Shown in pieces: positions 1 to 7,843 of a DNA stretch of 8,795 nt (positions within the stretch are counted from its first letter, which is position 1; every line of letters begins with the position of its first letter). Under the pieces are notes generated by a model, which saw only the letters and a program-made list of their open reading frames with translations, had not been told where the DNA came from and made no database searches. The translations under genes and the position numbers were made by a program. This stretch comes from Elusimicrobia bacterium RIFCSPLOWO2_01_FULL_54_10 (GTDB taxonomy: Bacteria; Elusimicrobiota; Elusimicrobia; 2-02-FULL-39-32), in assembly GCA_001799975.1 (NCBI GenBank), contig MGUQ01000043.1, forward strand, positions 3,458 to 12,252, given 5' to 3'.

Positions 1-1328
1 CCGCCCTTGGGGCCTTCGTAGCGGATCACAACCACATCCCCTTTTTTAATCTTGTCGGCTAGGATGGCCTTCAAGGTTTCTTCCTCCGAATTGTAAACTT
101 TGGCCGGCCCTGTGATGGTGGTTTTCACAAGCCCGGATATTTTTGCCACAGCTCCCTCCGGCGCCAAATTTCCGTGCAGAATCACGAGAGGCCCGGTTTT
201 GTGAAAAGGGTTTTTGAAATCGCGCACAATTTTCTGCCCCGATGAGAGCGGAGCAGCCTCTTTCAGGTTTTCGGAAAGCGTCTTGCCGGTCACGGTCATG
301 GAGTCGCCGTGAATCAGGCCTTCAGCTTCCAGCATCTTGAGCACACCGGGGATTCCGCCCACGTGGTTCAAATCGTTCATCACAAATTTCCCACTGGGTT
401 TCAAATCGGCCAGATGCGGCACCTTGCCGCTGATCCGGTTAAAATCCTCGAGAGTGAGCTTCACTTTGGCCGCAAACGCCATGGCCATCAGGTGCAGCAC
501 CGCATTTGTGGAGCCGCCCAAGGCCATCACAAGCGCGATGGCGTTTTCAAAAGCCTTTTTGGTCATGATGTCCCGCGGAGTGATTTTGTCCTTGATGAGG
601 CGGGTCACGGCTTCGCCGGCCAGCTCACAGTCGCGCGCCTTCTCAGGGCTTTCCGCGTCGTTTGATGAGCTTCCGGGTAGGCTCATGCCAAGCGCCTCGA
701 TGGCGGAAGCCATGGTGTTGGCCGTATACATGCCGCCGCAGGAGCCCGCGCCGGGGCAGGCACTGCACTCAATGCCGCGGAACTGTTCTTTGGATATTTT
801 CCCCGCGTTATATTTGCCCACCGCCTCAAAAATGCTCACGATGTCCACGGCCTTGCCTTCGTATTTTCCCGGCAAGATGGTGCCGCCGTACACAAAAACA
901 GACGGGATGTTGAGCCGCGCCATGGCAATCAAAGAGCCGGGCATGTTCTTGTCGCATCCTCCCACAGCCACTAACCCATCAAATCTCTGTGCGCCGCTCA
1001 CGATTTCAATGGAGTCCGCAATGGTTTCGCGGCTGGGGAGGGAATATTTCATGCCCTCGTGGCCCATGGAAATGCCGTCGGAGACCGTAATGGTGCCGAA
1101 AGTCTGGGACATCCCGCCGCCCGTTTTCACGCCGTCCTTGGCTTTCTTGGCCAGCTCATGGATGTGCATGTTGCAGGGCGTGATTTCGCTCCAAAGGGAT
1201 GCGATGCCCACAATGGGCTTGCTGAAATCCTCGTCCTTAAAACCCACGGCGCGCAGCATGGCACGGTTGGGCGCGCGGGTGTCGCCCTCCGTCATCATGG
1301 AACTGCGTTGGTTCAATTTGTTCGTCAT
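1..1328 (-). CDS. ilvD: Dihydroxy-acid dehydratase IlvD, C-terminus cut by window edge
   Basis: Dehydrates 2,3-dihydroxy-isovalerate and 2,3-dihydroxy-3-methylvalerate to their 2-oxo acids, a late common step of valine, leucine and isoleucine synthesis in the cytosol. The window holds 442 codons; family members run about 550-615, so roughly the last fifth is missing beyond position 1. Visible IlvD/Edd landmarks are TPCNMH (C52), [10 protein letters not shown] (84-93), GGCDKNMPG (C125, with D126 and K127 as expected Mg-site residues), [17 protein letters not shown] (C197), [10 protein letters not shown] (271-280), and TGPAKVY followed by [11 protein letters not shown] near the cut end. A cysteine at position 52, absent from E. 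coli IlvD, together with C125 and C197 gives the three-cysteine pattern of the [2Fe-2S] class; that assignment is inferred. The ATG overlaps the TGA of the upstream acetyltransferase as ATGA, so it is the last visible gene of the nadK operon and is probably translated by coupling. Confidence 0.96.
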   Translation of the reverse strand, partial: MTNKLNQRSSMMTEGDTRAPNRAMLRAVGFKDEDFSKPIVGIASLWSEITPCNMHIHELAKKAKDGVKTGGGMSQTFGTITVSDGISMGHEGMKYSLPSRETIADSIEIVSGAQRFDGLVAVGGCDKNMPGSLIAMARLNIPSVFVYGGTILPGKYEGKAVDIVSIFEAVGKYNAGKISKEQFRGIECSACPGAGSCGGMYTANTMASAIEALGMSLPGSSSNDAESPEKARDCELAGEAVTRLIKDKITPRDIMTKKAFENAIALVMALGGSTNAVLHLMAMAFAAKVKLTLEDFNRISGKVPHLADLKPSGKFVMNDLNHVGGIPGVLKMLEAEGLIHGDSMTVTGKTLSENLKEAAPLSSGQKIVRDFKNPFHKTGPLVILHGNLAPEGAVAKISGLVKTTITGPAKVYNSEEETLKAILADKIKKGDVVVIRYEGPKG

Positions 1329-1723
1329 GGCCTTGTGAAAAGCGCTTTCTGATCCTGCAGCTGCTCGGAAAATCCGTGTCTCCTGAAAATGTTTTCCCTG
1401 TTGGTGATCACCAGCACTTCGTAAATCCTCCTTCGCCGGGCTTCGCGCAAACAGGCTTCCACGAGCCGGCTGGCGATGCCCTGTTTTTCCCTGCCGGCCT
1501 GGACCGCGAGCGACCTGATTTCGGCGAGTTTCTTATTATATATCTCAAGCGCACAGCAGGCAACGAGCTTGCCAGCTTCCTCGGCCACCCAGAAATGATT
1601 GATGGCTTTCTGAACTTCCAGCCGGGACCGTTTCAAAATCTTGCCCCGCCGCGTGGCCTCGGCCACCAAACCGTGAACGGCTGGGACATCGTTAACTCCC
1701 GCTTTGCGAATCTTCAGTTTCAT
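1325..1723 (-). CDS. GNAT-family N-acetyltransferase, ArgA-like
   Basis: A 132-residue single-domain acetyltransferase that should move an acetyl group from acetyl-CoA to an amine. The N-terminus ([16 protein letters not shown], 5-20) is the first GNAT strand and helix. [16 protein letters not shown] (44-59) and the adjoining AEIRSLAV (67-74) are the central strands, [15 protein letters not shown] (78-92) is the acetyl-CoA pyrophosphate loop (R/Q-x-x-G-x-G/A type) and helix, and FRRHGF (113-118) is the usual final motif. The wording around EIRSLAV and [10 protein letters not shown] resembles the ArgA-like group annotated as N-acetylglutamate synthase. Those proteins are typically longer and have a cysteine-containing tail, which is missing here, so the substrate stays open. 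Its ATG overlaps the recN TGA and its TGA overlaps the ilvD ATG, both as ATGA, with no strong ribosome binding site at its own start. Translation therefore probably depends on coupling. Fold confident, substrate unknown. Confidence 0.88.
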   Translation of the reverse strand: MKLKIRKAGVNDVPAVHGLVAEATRRGKILKRSRLEVQKAINHFWVAEEAGKLVACCALEIYNKKLAEIRSLAVQAGREKQGIASRLVEACLREARRRRIYEVLVITNRENIFRRHGFSEQLQDQKALFTRP

Positions 1724-3429
1724 GAAAATTTCTTGCCCGCTTCCTCAAGCAGTTCGGAGGCGTGCTTAAGAGACGCGGCTGTAGGCTTTTCCCGCCCGCC
1801 TGCCACTCCACCCAGCATGCGGGCGATTTCCTCAACCCGTTTGTCTTTCTCCAACAGCTCGATTTCAGTGTGCGTCCGCGATGCCGCCACTTCCTTGCGC
1901 ACCACAATGTGGCGCACCGCATAAGCCGCCACTTGAGGCAGATGCGTGATGGCAATCACCTGATGTGTTTTGCCCAGCCCCTGCAATTTTTCGCCGATCA
2001 CATGCCCCATGGAGCCGCCAATGCCGGCGTCCACCTCATCAAAAATGAGCGTGGGCACCAAATCCGCCTGAGCCAAAATTTTCTTCAATGCCAGCATGAT
2101 GCGGGAAAGTTCTCCGCCAGACGCCACCTGCTTGATGGGCTTCATGTCTTCCCCGGGGTTGGCGGACAGAATAAATTCCACTTTCTCCAAGCCGTCATGT
2201 GTGGGCGCGTCTTTGCCGTTGTCATCTTTCTCGGCGATTAAATTGACCGAGAACCTGGCCTTCAAAAATCCCAAATCCTTGAGTTCTTTCTCCACGGCGG
2301 CCGACAGCTTCTCTCCCGCTTTTTTGCGCGCGGCGGAAAGCGCCCGGGCCTTTTTCATGAGTCCAGAAAATTTGTTCTCAATTTCATTATCCAATCCGGC
2401 CAGATTTTCTGCGTAATTCTTAAGCGGCTCCATCTCTTTTTTGATCTTATCCAAATGAGCCAAGATATCCGAAATGGTAAGGCCATATTTCCTCTTAAGC
2501 TTGGAAATGGCATCCTGCCGGGAATAAATCTCATCCAGCTTGGCGGGATCGGCCTCAACTCCGCCCATCGCCTTCTCAATCTCCCCTTCAATTTCTTCCA
2601 CTTTCAGCAAAGTCTCTTCCAGAAGCTTCGGAGCGGCATTAAAACTCATGCCCAAGGCATCCAGTTTCTCCAATGCATGCTTTACTTTTTGGAGCCGTTC
2701 GGAAATCGAACCCTCATCTTCCCGCAGATTGTCGAATGCTTCCTGCAAGGCTGTGCGGATTTTTTCGGCGTTTTTAAGCCTGGGCAGGATAGCGTCCAGA
2801 TCTTCCTCTTCCCCCGGCTTGAGCTTTGCGTCCTCGATTTCCTTCACTTGAAATGTGTAAAGGTCCAGCTTCTGCTCCCTTTCCTGGTCTGAAATCTGCG
2901 ATGTCTTCTTTTGATCGATCAGCTTCTTCCACTCATCAAAAGCTTGAGCAACTTCATCCCGCAGATCCCAAGCCTCCGCAAAGCGGTCCAAAAAATCTCT
3001 TTGGTCGGAGTTTTTTAACAGCTTCTGGTGCTCATGCTGGCTGTGCAGTTCAATTAAATGTCCGCCCAAAGATGAAAGTGTGGACAGAGTCACGGGCCGG
3101 TCGTTCACAAAGGCTTTCGATTTGCCCAGCGCGTCAATTTCCCGCCTCAAAATGAGCTCCCCCTCATCGTTCTCAAGGGAAAGTTCCTTCAAAATTGCCG
3201 CAGCCGCCTTGTTTTTTTCCATCTCAAAGATGCCTAAAATCTGGCAGCGGTCCGCGCCTTTGCGCACCGCGGAAGCCTGGGCTTTGTCGCCCAGCAGAAT
3301 GCCCAGAGCGTCCACCACAATGGACTTGCCCGCGCCGGTTTCCCCCGTCATCACATTGAGCCCTTCGCCGAATTTCATCCGGAGCGTTTCAATTAAGGCA
3401 AAATTTCTGATTTCCAGTTCCTGTATCAT
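1720..3429 (-). CDS. recN: DNA repair protein RecN
   Basis: SMC-like ATPase that acts at DNA double-strand breaks in the cytosol or nucleoid and supports RecA-dependent recombination. At 569 residues it has normal family length and all parts in order. Walker A is GETGAGKS (29-36), right after the RecN-type start IQELEIRNFALIE. The Q-loop region is ELHSQHEHQ (127-135). A charged heptad-rich segment from about 150 to 385 forms the two coiled-coil arms around a short non-coil middle. The ABC signature is ASGGELSR (436-443), Walker B is TLIFDEVDAG (460-469) with E465 as the catalytic glutamate, and the switch histidine is H496 in ITHLPQVAA. The ATG overlaps the TGA of nadK as ATGA and the gene's own TGA overlaps the next start the same way. 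A nadK-recN neighbourhood is widespread in bacteria. No SOS-box promoter can be seen because the gene starts inside nadK, so any damage control would act on the whole operon. Confidence 0.98.
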   Translation of the reverse strand: MIQELEIRNFALIETLRMKFGEGLNVMTGETGAGKSIVVDALGILLGDKAQASAVRKGADRCQILGIFEMEKNKAAAAILKELSLENDEGELILRREIDALGKSKAFVNDRPVTLSTLSSLGGHLIELHSQHEHQKLLKNSDQRDFLDRFAEAWDLRDEVAQAFDEWKKLIDQKKTSQISDQEREQKLDLYTFQVKEIEDAKLKPGEEEDLDAILPRLKNAEKIRTALQEAFDNLREDEGSISERLQKVKHALEKLDALGMSFNAAPKLLEETLLKVEEIEGEIEKAMGGVEADPAKLDEIYSRQDAISKLKRKYGLTISDILAHLDKIKKEMEPLKNYAENLAGLDNEIENKFSGLMKKARALSAARKKAGEKLSAAVEKELKDLGFLKARFSVNLIAEKDDNGKDAPTHDGLEKVEFILSANPGEDMKPIKQVASGGELSRIMLALKKILAQADLVPTLIFDEVDAGIGGSMGHVIGEKLQGLGKTHQVIAITHLPQVAAYAVRHIVVRKEVAASRTHTEIELLEKDKRVEEIARMLGGVAGGREKPTAASLKHASELLEEAGKKFS

Positions 3430-4244
3430 TTGCCCCAGCCCAATTTGGCGCGTAAGATTTCAAAATAACTCCGCTTCGGGTTCACCAAAATCCGCAGCTT
3501 TTTCTCCGCGGCCCGCACTTCCACCCTTGCTCCCTGCTCCAACTTGGCATTGACCTGTCCATCCACAGAAAAAAACATGGAAGACGGCGACCGCTTCACA
3601 ATCAAGTCCAGCCGGCCATGGTCGGAAACAAGCAAGGGCCTCTGCGACAGCGTGTGCGGGCTGATGGGAGTGACCACCAGGACGCCAAGCCCGGGAGACA
3701 CAATGGGGCCTCCTGCGGCCATCGAATAAGCCGTGCTGCCCGTGGGGGTGGATACAATCACTCCGTCGCCCTTATAAACCGTCAGGAACTCGCCGTTCAG
3801 GCGGGTTTCCACTTCCACAATCCGCGAGCTTGATCCCGCGTGCAGATAACAATCATTCATGGCCAGAGTTGAAAACCGGGCTTTGCCGCCCTTGCCGAAA
3901 ACACTGACTCGGAGCATGAGCCGTTCTTCAACCTTGAGATCGCCCTTCAAGGCACTTTGCACCATGGATTTGAGATTTTTAAACTCGGTGGCGGCCAAAA
4001 ATCCCAGCCGTCCCAAATTCACTCCCAAAATAGGCACGCGATGCGGAGCCAAAGCGCGCGCCGCGGCCAGAATGGTGCCGTCGCCGCCCAGAGCAACGGC
4101 AAAATCCGCCGAGGAACAAAGGGGATCGCTTAAATGGGGAATGATGCCCACGCCTTTTTTCTTGAGCCATGCGGACAAGCTCTTGAAAGCCCTCTTGGCC
4201 TCGGCCTTGTCGGGATTGCAAAATACCACCACTCGTCGTGTCAT
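3426..4244 (-). CDS. nadK: NAD kinase
   Basis: Phosphorylates the 2'-hydroxyl of the adenosine ribose of NAD to make NADP, the only route to NADP in most bacteria; soluble cytosolic enzyme. The 272-residue length is typical. The diacylglycerol/NAD-kinase signature is ALGGDGTIL (51-59) with D55 as the expected general base. It is followed by GVNLGRLGFL (74-83), the MND motif at 129-131, and GDGVIVSTPTGSTAYS (159-174), which belongs to the NAD-binding C-terminal beta domain. FFSVDGQ and the closing FEILRAKLGWGK are also family-typical. The ATG at 4244 is the first in frame after the promoter motif, with an AAGGA-like ribosome binding site at 4250-4254, 5 bases upstream. It is the first gene of the operon nadK-recN-GNAT-ilvD and is divergent from pepA across 46 bases. 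Confidence 0.97.
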   Translation of the reverse strand: MTRRVVVFCNPDKAEAKRAFKSLSAWLKKKGVGIIPHLSDPLCSSADFAVALGGDGTILAAARALAPHRVPILGVNLGRLGFLAATEFKNLKSMVQSALKGDLKVEERLMLRVSVFGKGGKARFSTLAMNDCYLHAGSSSRIVEVETRLNGEFLTVYKGDGVIVSTPTGSTAYSMAAGGPIVSPGLGVLVVTPISPHTLSQRPLLVSDHGRLDLIVKRSPSSMFFSVDGQVNAKLEQGARVEVRAAEKKLRILVNPKRSYFEILRAKLGWGK

Positions 4245-4252
4245 GGGAGTCC

Positions 4253-4281
4253 TTGAAATTATACCATTGTTTTAGTGTAAT
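4253..4281 (+). promoter_or_regulatory. Sigma-70-type promoter of pepA
   Basis: TTGAAA at 4253-4258 (5 of 6 to TTGACA), a 17-base spacer, then TGTAAT at 4276-4281 (5 of 6 to TATAAT). The expected start point near 4288 is only about 3 bases before the GTG start codon at 4291. The AAGG at 4283-4286 could serve as a ribosome binding site only if transcription starts further upstream. It overlaps the nadK promoter on the other strand, so the two probably compete for polymerase. Confidence 0.55.
4258..4266 (-). promoter_or_regulatory. Extended -10 promoter element of the nadK operon
   Basis: Read on the minus strand this is TGGTATAAT, a perfect TATAAT -10 hexamer (4263-4258) preceded by the TG of an extended -10. 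No good -35 hexamer lies 16-18 bases upstream, which is common for extended -10 promoters. The expected transcription start, about 7 bases downstream, falls near 4251. That leaves a leader of only about 6-7 bases before the ATG and cuts into the possible ribosome binding site at 4250-4254. The element lies inside the spacer of the opposite-strand pepA promoter. Confidence 0.62.
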
Positions 4282-4290
4282 TAAGGTCCT

Positions 4291-5757
4291 GTGATTCGAG
4301 CCCTTCAGACGGAAAAGACAGATTCCCGCCAGCCTTTGGCCGCGTTCGTATTTGAAAAAGAAAAGGCTGTTTTGGGCTTCCCACAGGACAAAAAACTTTT
4401 CGACGCCGCCCAGTCCGAAGGGTTCAACGGCAAGGCAGGGCGTGCCTCGCTCCTCCACCCCAAAAGCGGCTCTCCGGCGCGCCTGGTGGTGCTGGTAGGG
4501 TTGGGAGACCGCAAAAAATTTGATTTAGAGGCCCTCCGCAAGGGCGCGGCCATCGCGGCCAAAAAAATCCGTTCCCTTTCCCAAACTTCCTTTTCGCTCC
4601 GCCTGCCGGAAATTCTGGACTCCAAAAGTGAAGCCGTCGCCACAGTGGAGGGAGCTTCGCTGGCTTTGTATTCTTTCGACAAATACAAGAAAAAATCTTC
4701 CTCCGACAAGGAACTCCGGGAAATCACCCTTGTCGGCTCCAAACTTGCTCAGGGAAGCATCAAAGAAGGCCTCCGCATGGGCCATATCCTCTCGGACGCT
4801 GCCCTTTTCACCCGGGACTTGGTGAATGAACCTCCCAGTGACATGACGCCTCTGGAGTTCTCCAAGCGGGCGGAAACCGTGGCCGCGCAAGGCAAAGCCG
4901 CCGGAATTACCCTTAAAGTTTTTGACAAAAAAGAGATTGAAGAAATGAAGATGGGCGCTCTCCTGGGCGTGGCCCGCGGAAGCGCGGAACCGCCGGTTTT
5001 CATCCACCTGCATTACAAGCCGCAGAACTCCAGAAAATCCATTGCTCTCGTCGGCAAAGGCATCACTTTTGACTCGGGCGGACTTTCCCTCAAAAGCCCG
5101 CAGAACATGGAAACCATGAAGATGGACATGGCGGGCGCCGCCTCGATTTTAGCCGTTTTCAAAGCGCTTCCGGCTTTAAAGCCCGCCGTTGAAGTGCACG
5201 GAATTTTGGCTGTCACGGAAAACATGCCCGGCGGCCGCGCGCAGAAGCCGGGAGACATTTTGCGCTCCATGAGCGGCAAGACAATTGAAGTTTTGAACAC
5301 AGACGCGGAAGGCCGCCTGGTTTTGGCAGATGCCCTGCATTACGCGGTCAAACAGAAGCCGGACGCGGTCATCGATATCGCGACATTGACAGGGGCCTGT
5401 GTGGTTGCCGTGGGAAGCCTCGTGGCGGGCATCATGGGAAACAGCGATGATCTTGCTTCCGAGATTGAAGAATCGTCCAAAGATTCTGGGGAGAGGTTCT
5501 GCCGGTTTCCGCTGGTGGAAGATTACAAAGAGGGTTTAAAATCCCCCGTGGCAGATTTAAAGAATATTTCTTCGGTTCGCGGAGAAGCAGGAAGCATAAT
5601 CGGCGGGCTTTTCCTGCAAGAATTTATGGACGACCGCCCCTGGGTGCACCTGGACATAGCTGGCCCCGCCTGGACGGACAGAGAACTGCCTTACTGTAAA
5701 GCCGGCGGCACGGGATTCCCCGTTCGCACTTTGCTTCACTACCTGCTCAAACAATAA
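4291..5757 (+). CDS. pepA: Leucyl aminopeptidase (M17 family)
   Basis: Two-metal, normally hexameric cytosolic exopeptidase that removes N-terminal residues, especially leucine, during peptide turnover; in E. coli the same protein also binds DNA at Xer sites and carAB. The 488 residues comprise a variable N-terminal macro-like domain (about 1-150) and the catalytic domain (about 160-488). Metal ligands are K256 and D261 (VGKGITFDSGG), D279 (MKMDMAGA), and D338 and E340 (NTDAEGRL, the M17 signature). Catalytic K268 and R342 are also present. The spacing of all seven residues equals that in E. coli PepA (K270, D275, K282, D293, D352, E354, R356). The start is GTG: no in-frame ATG occurs before about residue 163, and a promoter lies immediately upstream. 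It is a single-gene unit, divergent from nadK and convergent with ispG. The stop is 10 bases from the ispG stop, with no recognisable terminator between. Confidence 0.97.
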   Translation: MIRALQTEKTDSRQPLAAFVFEKEKAVLGFPQDKKLFDAAQSEGFNGKAGRASLLHPKSGSPARLVVLVGLGDRKKFDLEALRKGAAIAAKKIRSLSQTSFSLRLPEILDSKSEAVATVEGASLALYSFDKYKKKSSSDKELREITLVGSKLAQGSIKEGLRMGHILSDAALFTRDLVNEPPSDMTPLEFSKRAETVAAQGKAAGITLKVFDKKEIEEMKMGALLGVARGSAEPPVFIHLHYKPQNSRKSIALVGKGITFDSGGLSLKSPQNMETMKMDMAGAASILAVFKALPALKPAVEVHGILAVTENMPGGRAQKPGDILRSMSGKTIEVLNTDAEGRLVLADALHYAVKQKPDAVIDIATLTGACVVAVGSLVAGIMGNSDDLASEIEESSKDSGERFCRFPLVEDYKEGLKSPVADLKNISSVRGEAGSIIGGLFLQEFMDDRPWVHLDIAGPAWTDRELPYCKAGGTGFPVRTLLHYLLKQ

Positions 5758-5767
5758 TCGGGGTTTT

Positions 5768-7837
5768 TTAAGTCGGGTCTTGCCACTTGCCGTGCTCTTT
5801 GATGAGCTCGATAAGCTTCTGGTCAGATTCTTCAAAGGGAATGCTCTTTTTGACGCATTCCTTGCCCACATATAAATTGATTTTCCCGGGCGCTCCGCCC
5901 ACATAGCCAAAATCCGCGTCTGCCATTTCCCCCGGCCCGTTCACAATGCATCCCATGATGGCGATTTTAACGCCCTTCAAGTGCCCGGTCTTCGATCGAA
6001 TCCGTTCCGTCGTGCTTTGCAAATCAAATAATGTCCTTCCGCAGGATGGGCAAGAGACATATTCCGTCTTGGTGATGCGCACGCCCGCTGCCTGCAGAAT
6101 GTTATAGAGGAGTTCCAGATCTTTTTTGGGGTCTGACCCCGTGCCCGCCTGCACGGAATCCCCGATGCCGTCGCAAAGAAGAGACCCCAGCACAATGCTG
6201 GCATGCACGCGGTACTCATCGAAAGATTCCTCCGCCATGGGTTGGACTTTTAGATGGATGGGATAGTCCTTGCCCATCTCATTAAGCTTGGCGGCCAGAA
6301 AACGGACATTGCGTATCATCTCGTAGCGGCCCGGAAGATTGAATGAAATGATGATGTTCTCCATGCCCACGCTTTCGGCCCAGGAAATCCCGTCCAAAGT
6401 GTTATAAGCGGGGGTCAAATCTCCCGTCTTGGCCAGTTTTTTGGCGTCCTTGCAGACATTGGCTTCCAAAATCACGGGAACATTTTTTTTCTTGGCCGCT
6501 TGAAGGAACTTGGTGAACTTGTCCTTTCGGGTGGGGCCGTCATCCCCTTCCCCATATTTAAAAATCGCCGCATGCGCGATCTCGAGACCTTTGTCCACCA
6601 ACGGCAGGCAGTCATTAAAGCGAACCAAAAATCCCAGCCGGGATGTTTCCTTGTAAAGTTTGTGCTTTAAATCTTCAATTTCTTTTAGATCCTTCTCGTT
6701 GGACACCGTCCACTCCACAATTTCCGGCGCCAGGCTCTTGGAGTCCTTGAGCTGATCTTCGAGAGTTTTAAGGAGAGCATCCGGCGAAGGTGTTCCAAAA
6801 TTGGAAATGAGGCGCGCCGTGTTTTCGCCGCCCAGCTTGAACGGCCCCGCCTGAACCTGCTTGGTTTTCCGTCTCGAATAGTGATAAGGGCTTTCCACAT
6901 AGGGCTGGGATTCATTTATCGCGGATGCCTTCTGCGTCCGCTTTTGGTAATCGTCCGCAATCACAATGCAGACGGGCACTTCAAATTCGGGGTCTTCCGT
7001 CAGAGACACACGGATGGCGTCGCCGATGCCATCTTCCAGAAGGCTTCCGATGCCGATGGCGCTCTTGATGCGGCCGTCCTCGCCGTCCCCGGCTTCTGTC
7101 ACACCCAAATGGAAAGGATAGTCCATGCTCAGCTCGGTCATCCGGGCGGCCAGAAGGCGATAGGCAGCGATCATCACCTTGGGATTTGAGGATTTCATGG
7201 AGAGAATGAGATCATGATAATTGTTCTTTTCACAGATGCGGACAAATTCCAGAGCGGATTCCACCATGCCTTCGGGGCTGTCCCCAAAGCGGTTCATGAT
7301 GCGGTCGGAAAGCGAACCGTGATTGGTGCCAATCCTCATGGCCCGGCCCAGCTTCTTCATTTTTAGGACGAGCGGGGTGAATTTTTCCTCAATGCGGTCA
7401 AGTTCTTTTTGATATTCAGCGTCGGTGTATTCAACAACCTTAAAAACCTTAGAATCCACGTAATTCCCGGGGTTGATGCGCACTTTCTCCACATGTTCAG
7501 CGGCTTCCATGGCTGCCGCGGGCAAAAAGTGGATGTCGGCCACCAACGGCTGGTTGTAGCCCTTGGCCACGAGTTCTCGTTTGATATTTTTCAGGTTTTT
7601 GGCATCATCAACGGTGGGGGCCGTGATGCGCACAATTTCGCAGCCGGCCTGGATCATTCGGATGGACTGGGCCACGGTGGCGTCCGTGTCCGTGGTGCGG
7701 GTGGTGGTCATGGACTGCAGGCGAATGGGGTTGCTTCCCCCCACGCCGACATTGCCCACCATCACTTCCCGCGTTTTCCGCCGGGAATAGGCGTAAAAAT
7801 CAGAGCAATATTGGGGACGGAGCAAAGTAAGGGGCAT
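5768..7837 (-). CDS. ispG: 4-hydroxy-3-methylbut-2-enyl-diphosphate synthase IspG, large form
   Basis: Reduces methylerythritol cyclodiphosphate to HMBPP, the penultimate step of the MEP isoprenoid pathway, with a [4Fe-4S] cluster and an external electron donor. The chosen start gives 689 residues, against about 360-410 for the two-domain enzyme. Residues about 17-290 form the TIM barrel (YSRRKTREV, VRINPGN, GTNHGSLSDRI, HLGVTEAGDG, DGIGDAIRVSL). About 315-585 are the extra A* domain of the large form. The C-terminal Fe-S domain has CPSC (C596, C599) and GCIVNGPGE (C630, E637). The A* domain visibly repeats parts of the first barrel. The frame stays open upstream to an ATG at 7951, but those 38 residues overlap xth, match nothing in the family and lie upstream of a consensus -10 box. 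ATG 7837 is therefore preferred. No ribosome binding site precedes it, consistent with a leaderless mRNA. Confidence 0.97.
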   Translation of the reverse strand: MPLTLLRPQYCSDFYAYSRRKTREVMVGNVGVGGSNPIRLQSMTTTRTTDTDATVAQSIRMIQAGCEIVRITAPTVDDAKNLKNIKRELVAKGYNQPLVADIHFLPAAAMEAAEHVEKVRINPGNYVDSKVFKVVEYTDAEYQKELDRIEEKFTPLVLKMKKLGRAMRIGTNHGSLSDRIMNRFGDSPEGMVESALEFVRICEKNNYHDLILSMKSSNPKVMIAAYRLLAARMTELSMDYPFHLGVTEAGDGEDGRIKSAIGIGSLLEDGIGDAIRVSLTEDPEFEVPVCIVIADDYQKRTQKASAINESQPYVESPYHYSRRKTKQVQAGPFKLGGENTARLISNFGTPSPDALLKTLEDQLKDSKSLAPEIVEWTVSNEKDLKEIEDLKHKLYKETSRLGFLVRFNDCLPLVDKGLEIAHAAIFKYGEGDDGPTRKDKFTKFLQAAKKKNVPVILEANVCKDAKKLAKTGDLTPAYNTLDGISWAESVGMENIIISFNLPGRYEMIRNVRFLAAKLNEMGKDYPIHLKVQPMAEESFDEYRVHASIVLGSLLCDGIGDSVQAGTGSDPKKDLELLYNILQAAGVRITKTEYVSCPSCGRTLFDLQSTTERIRSKTGHLKGVKIAIMGCIVNGPGEMADADFGYVGGAPGKINLYVGKECVKKSIPFEESDQKLIELIKEHGKWQDPT

Positions 7838-7843
7838 GACTAT

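Noticed and set aside
337..1338. Plus-strand open frame of 333 codons opposite ilvD
   Set aside because: It lies entirely antisense to an unmistakable ilvD, has no recognisable domain, and its composition is what GC-biased codons of the real gene produce on the opposite strand.
1535..1540. TATAAT on the minus strand inside the GNAT gene, a possible internal promoter for ilvD
   Set aside because: No extended -10 TG or good -35, and it is about 200 bases from the ilvD start. It encodes part of EIYNKK, so a chance match is likely.
1376..1924. Plus-strand open frame of 182 codons across the recN/GNAT junction
   Set aside because: Antisense to two overlapping, well-supported genes and without recognisable motifs.
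5764..5769. T6 tract after pepA as an intrinsic terminator
   Set aside because: The only complementary CCCCG lies about 36 bases upstream and gives a 5-base-pair stem with a very large loop, which is not convincing.
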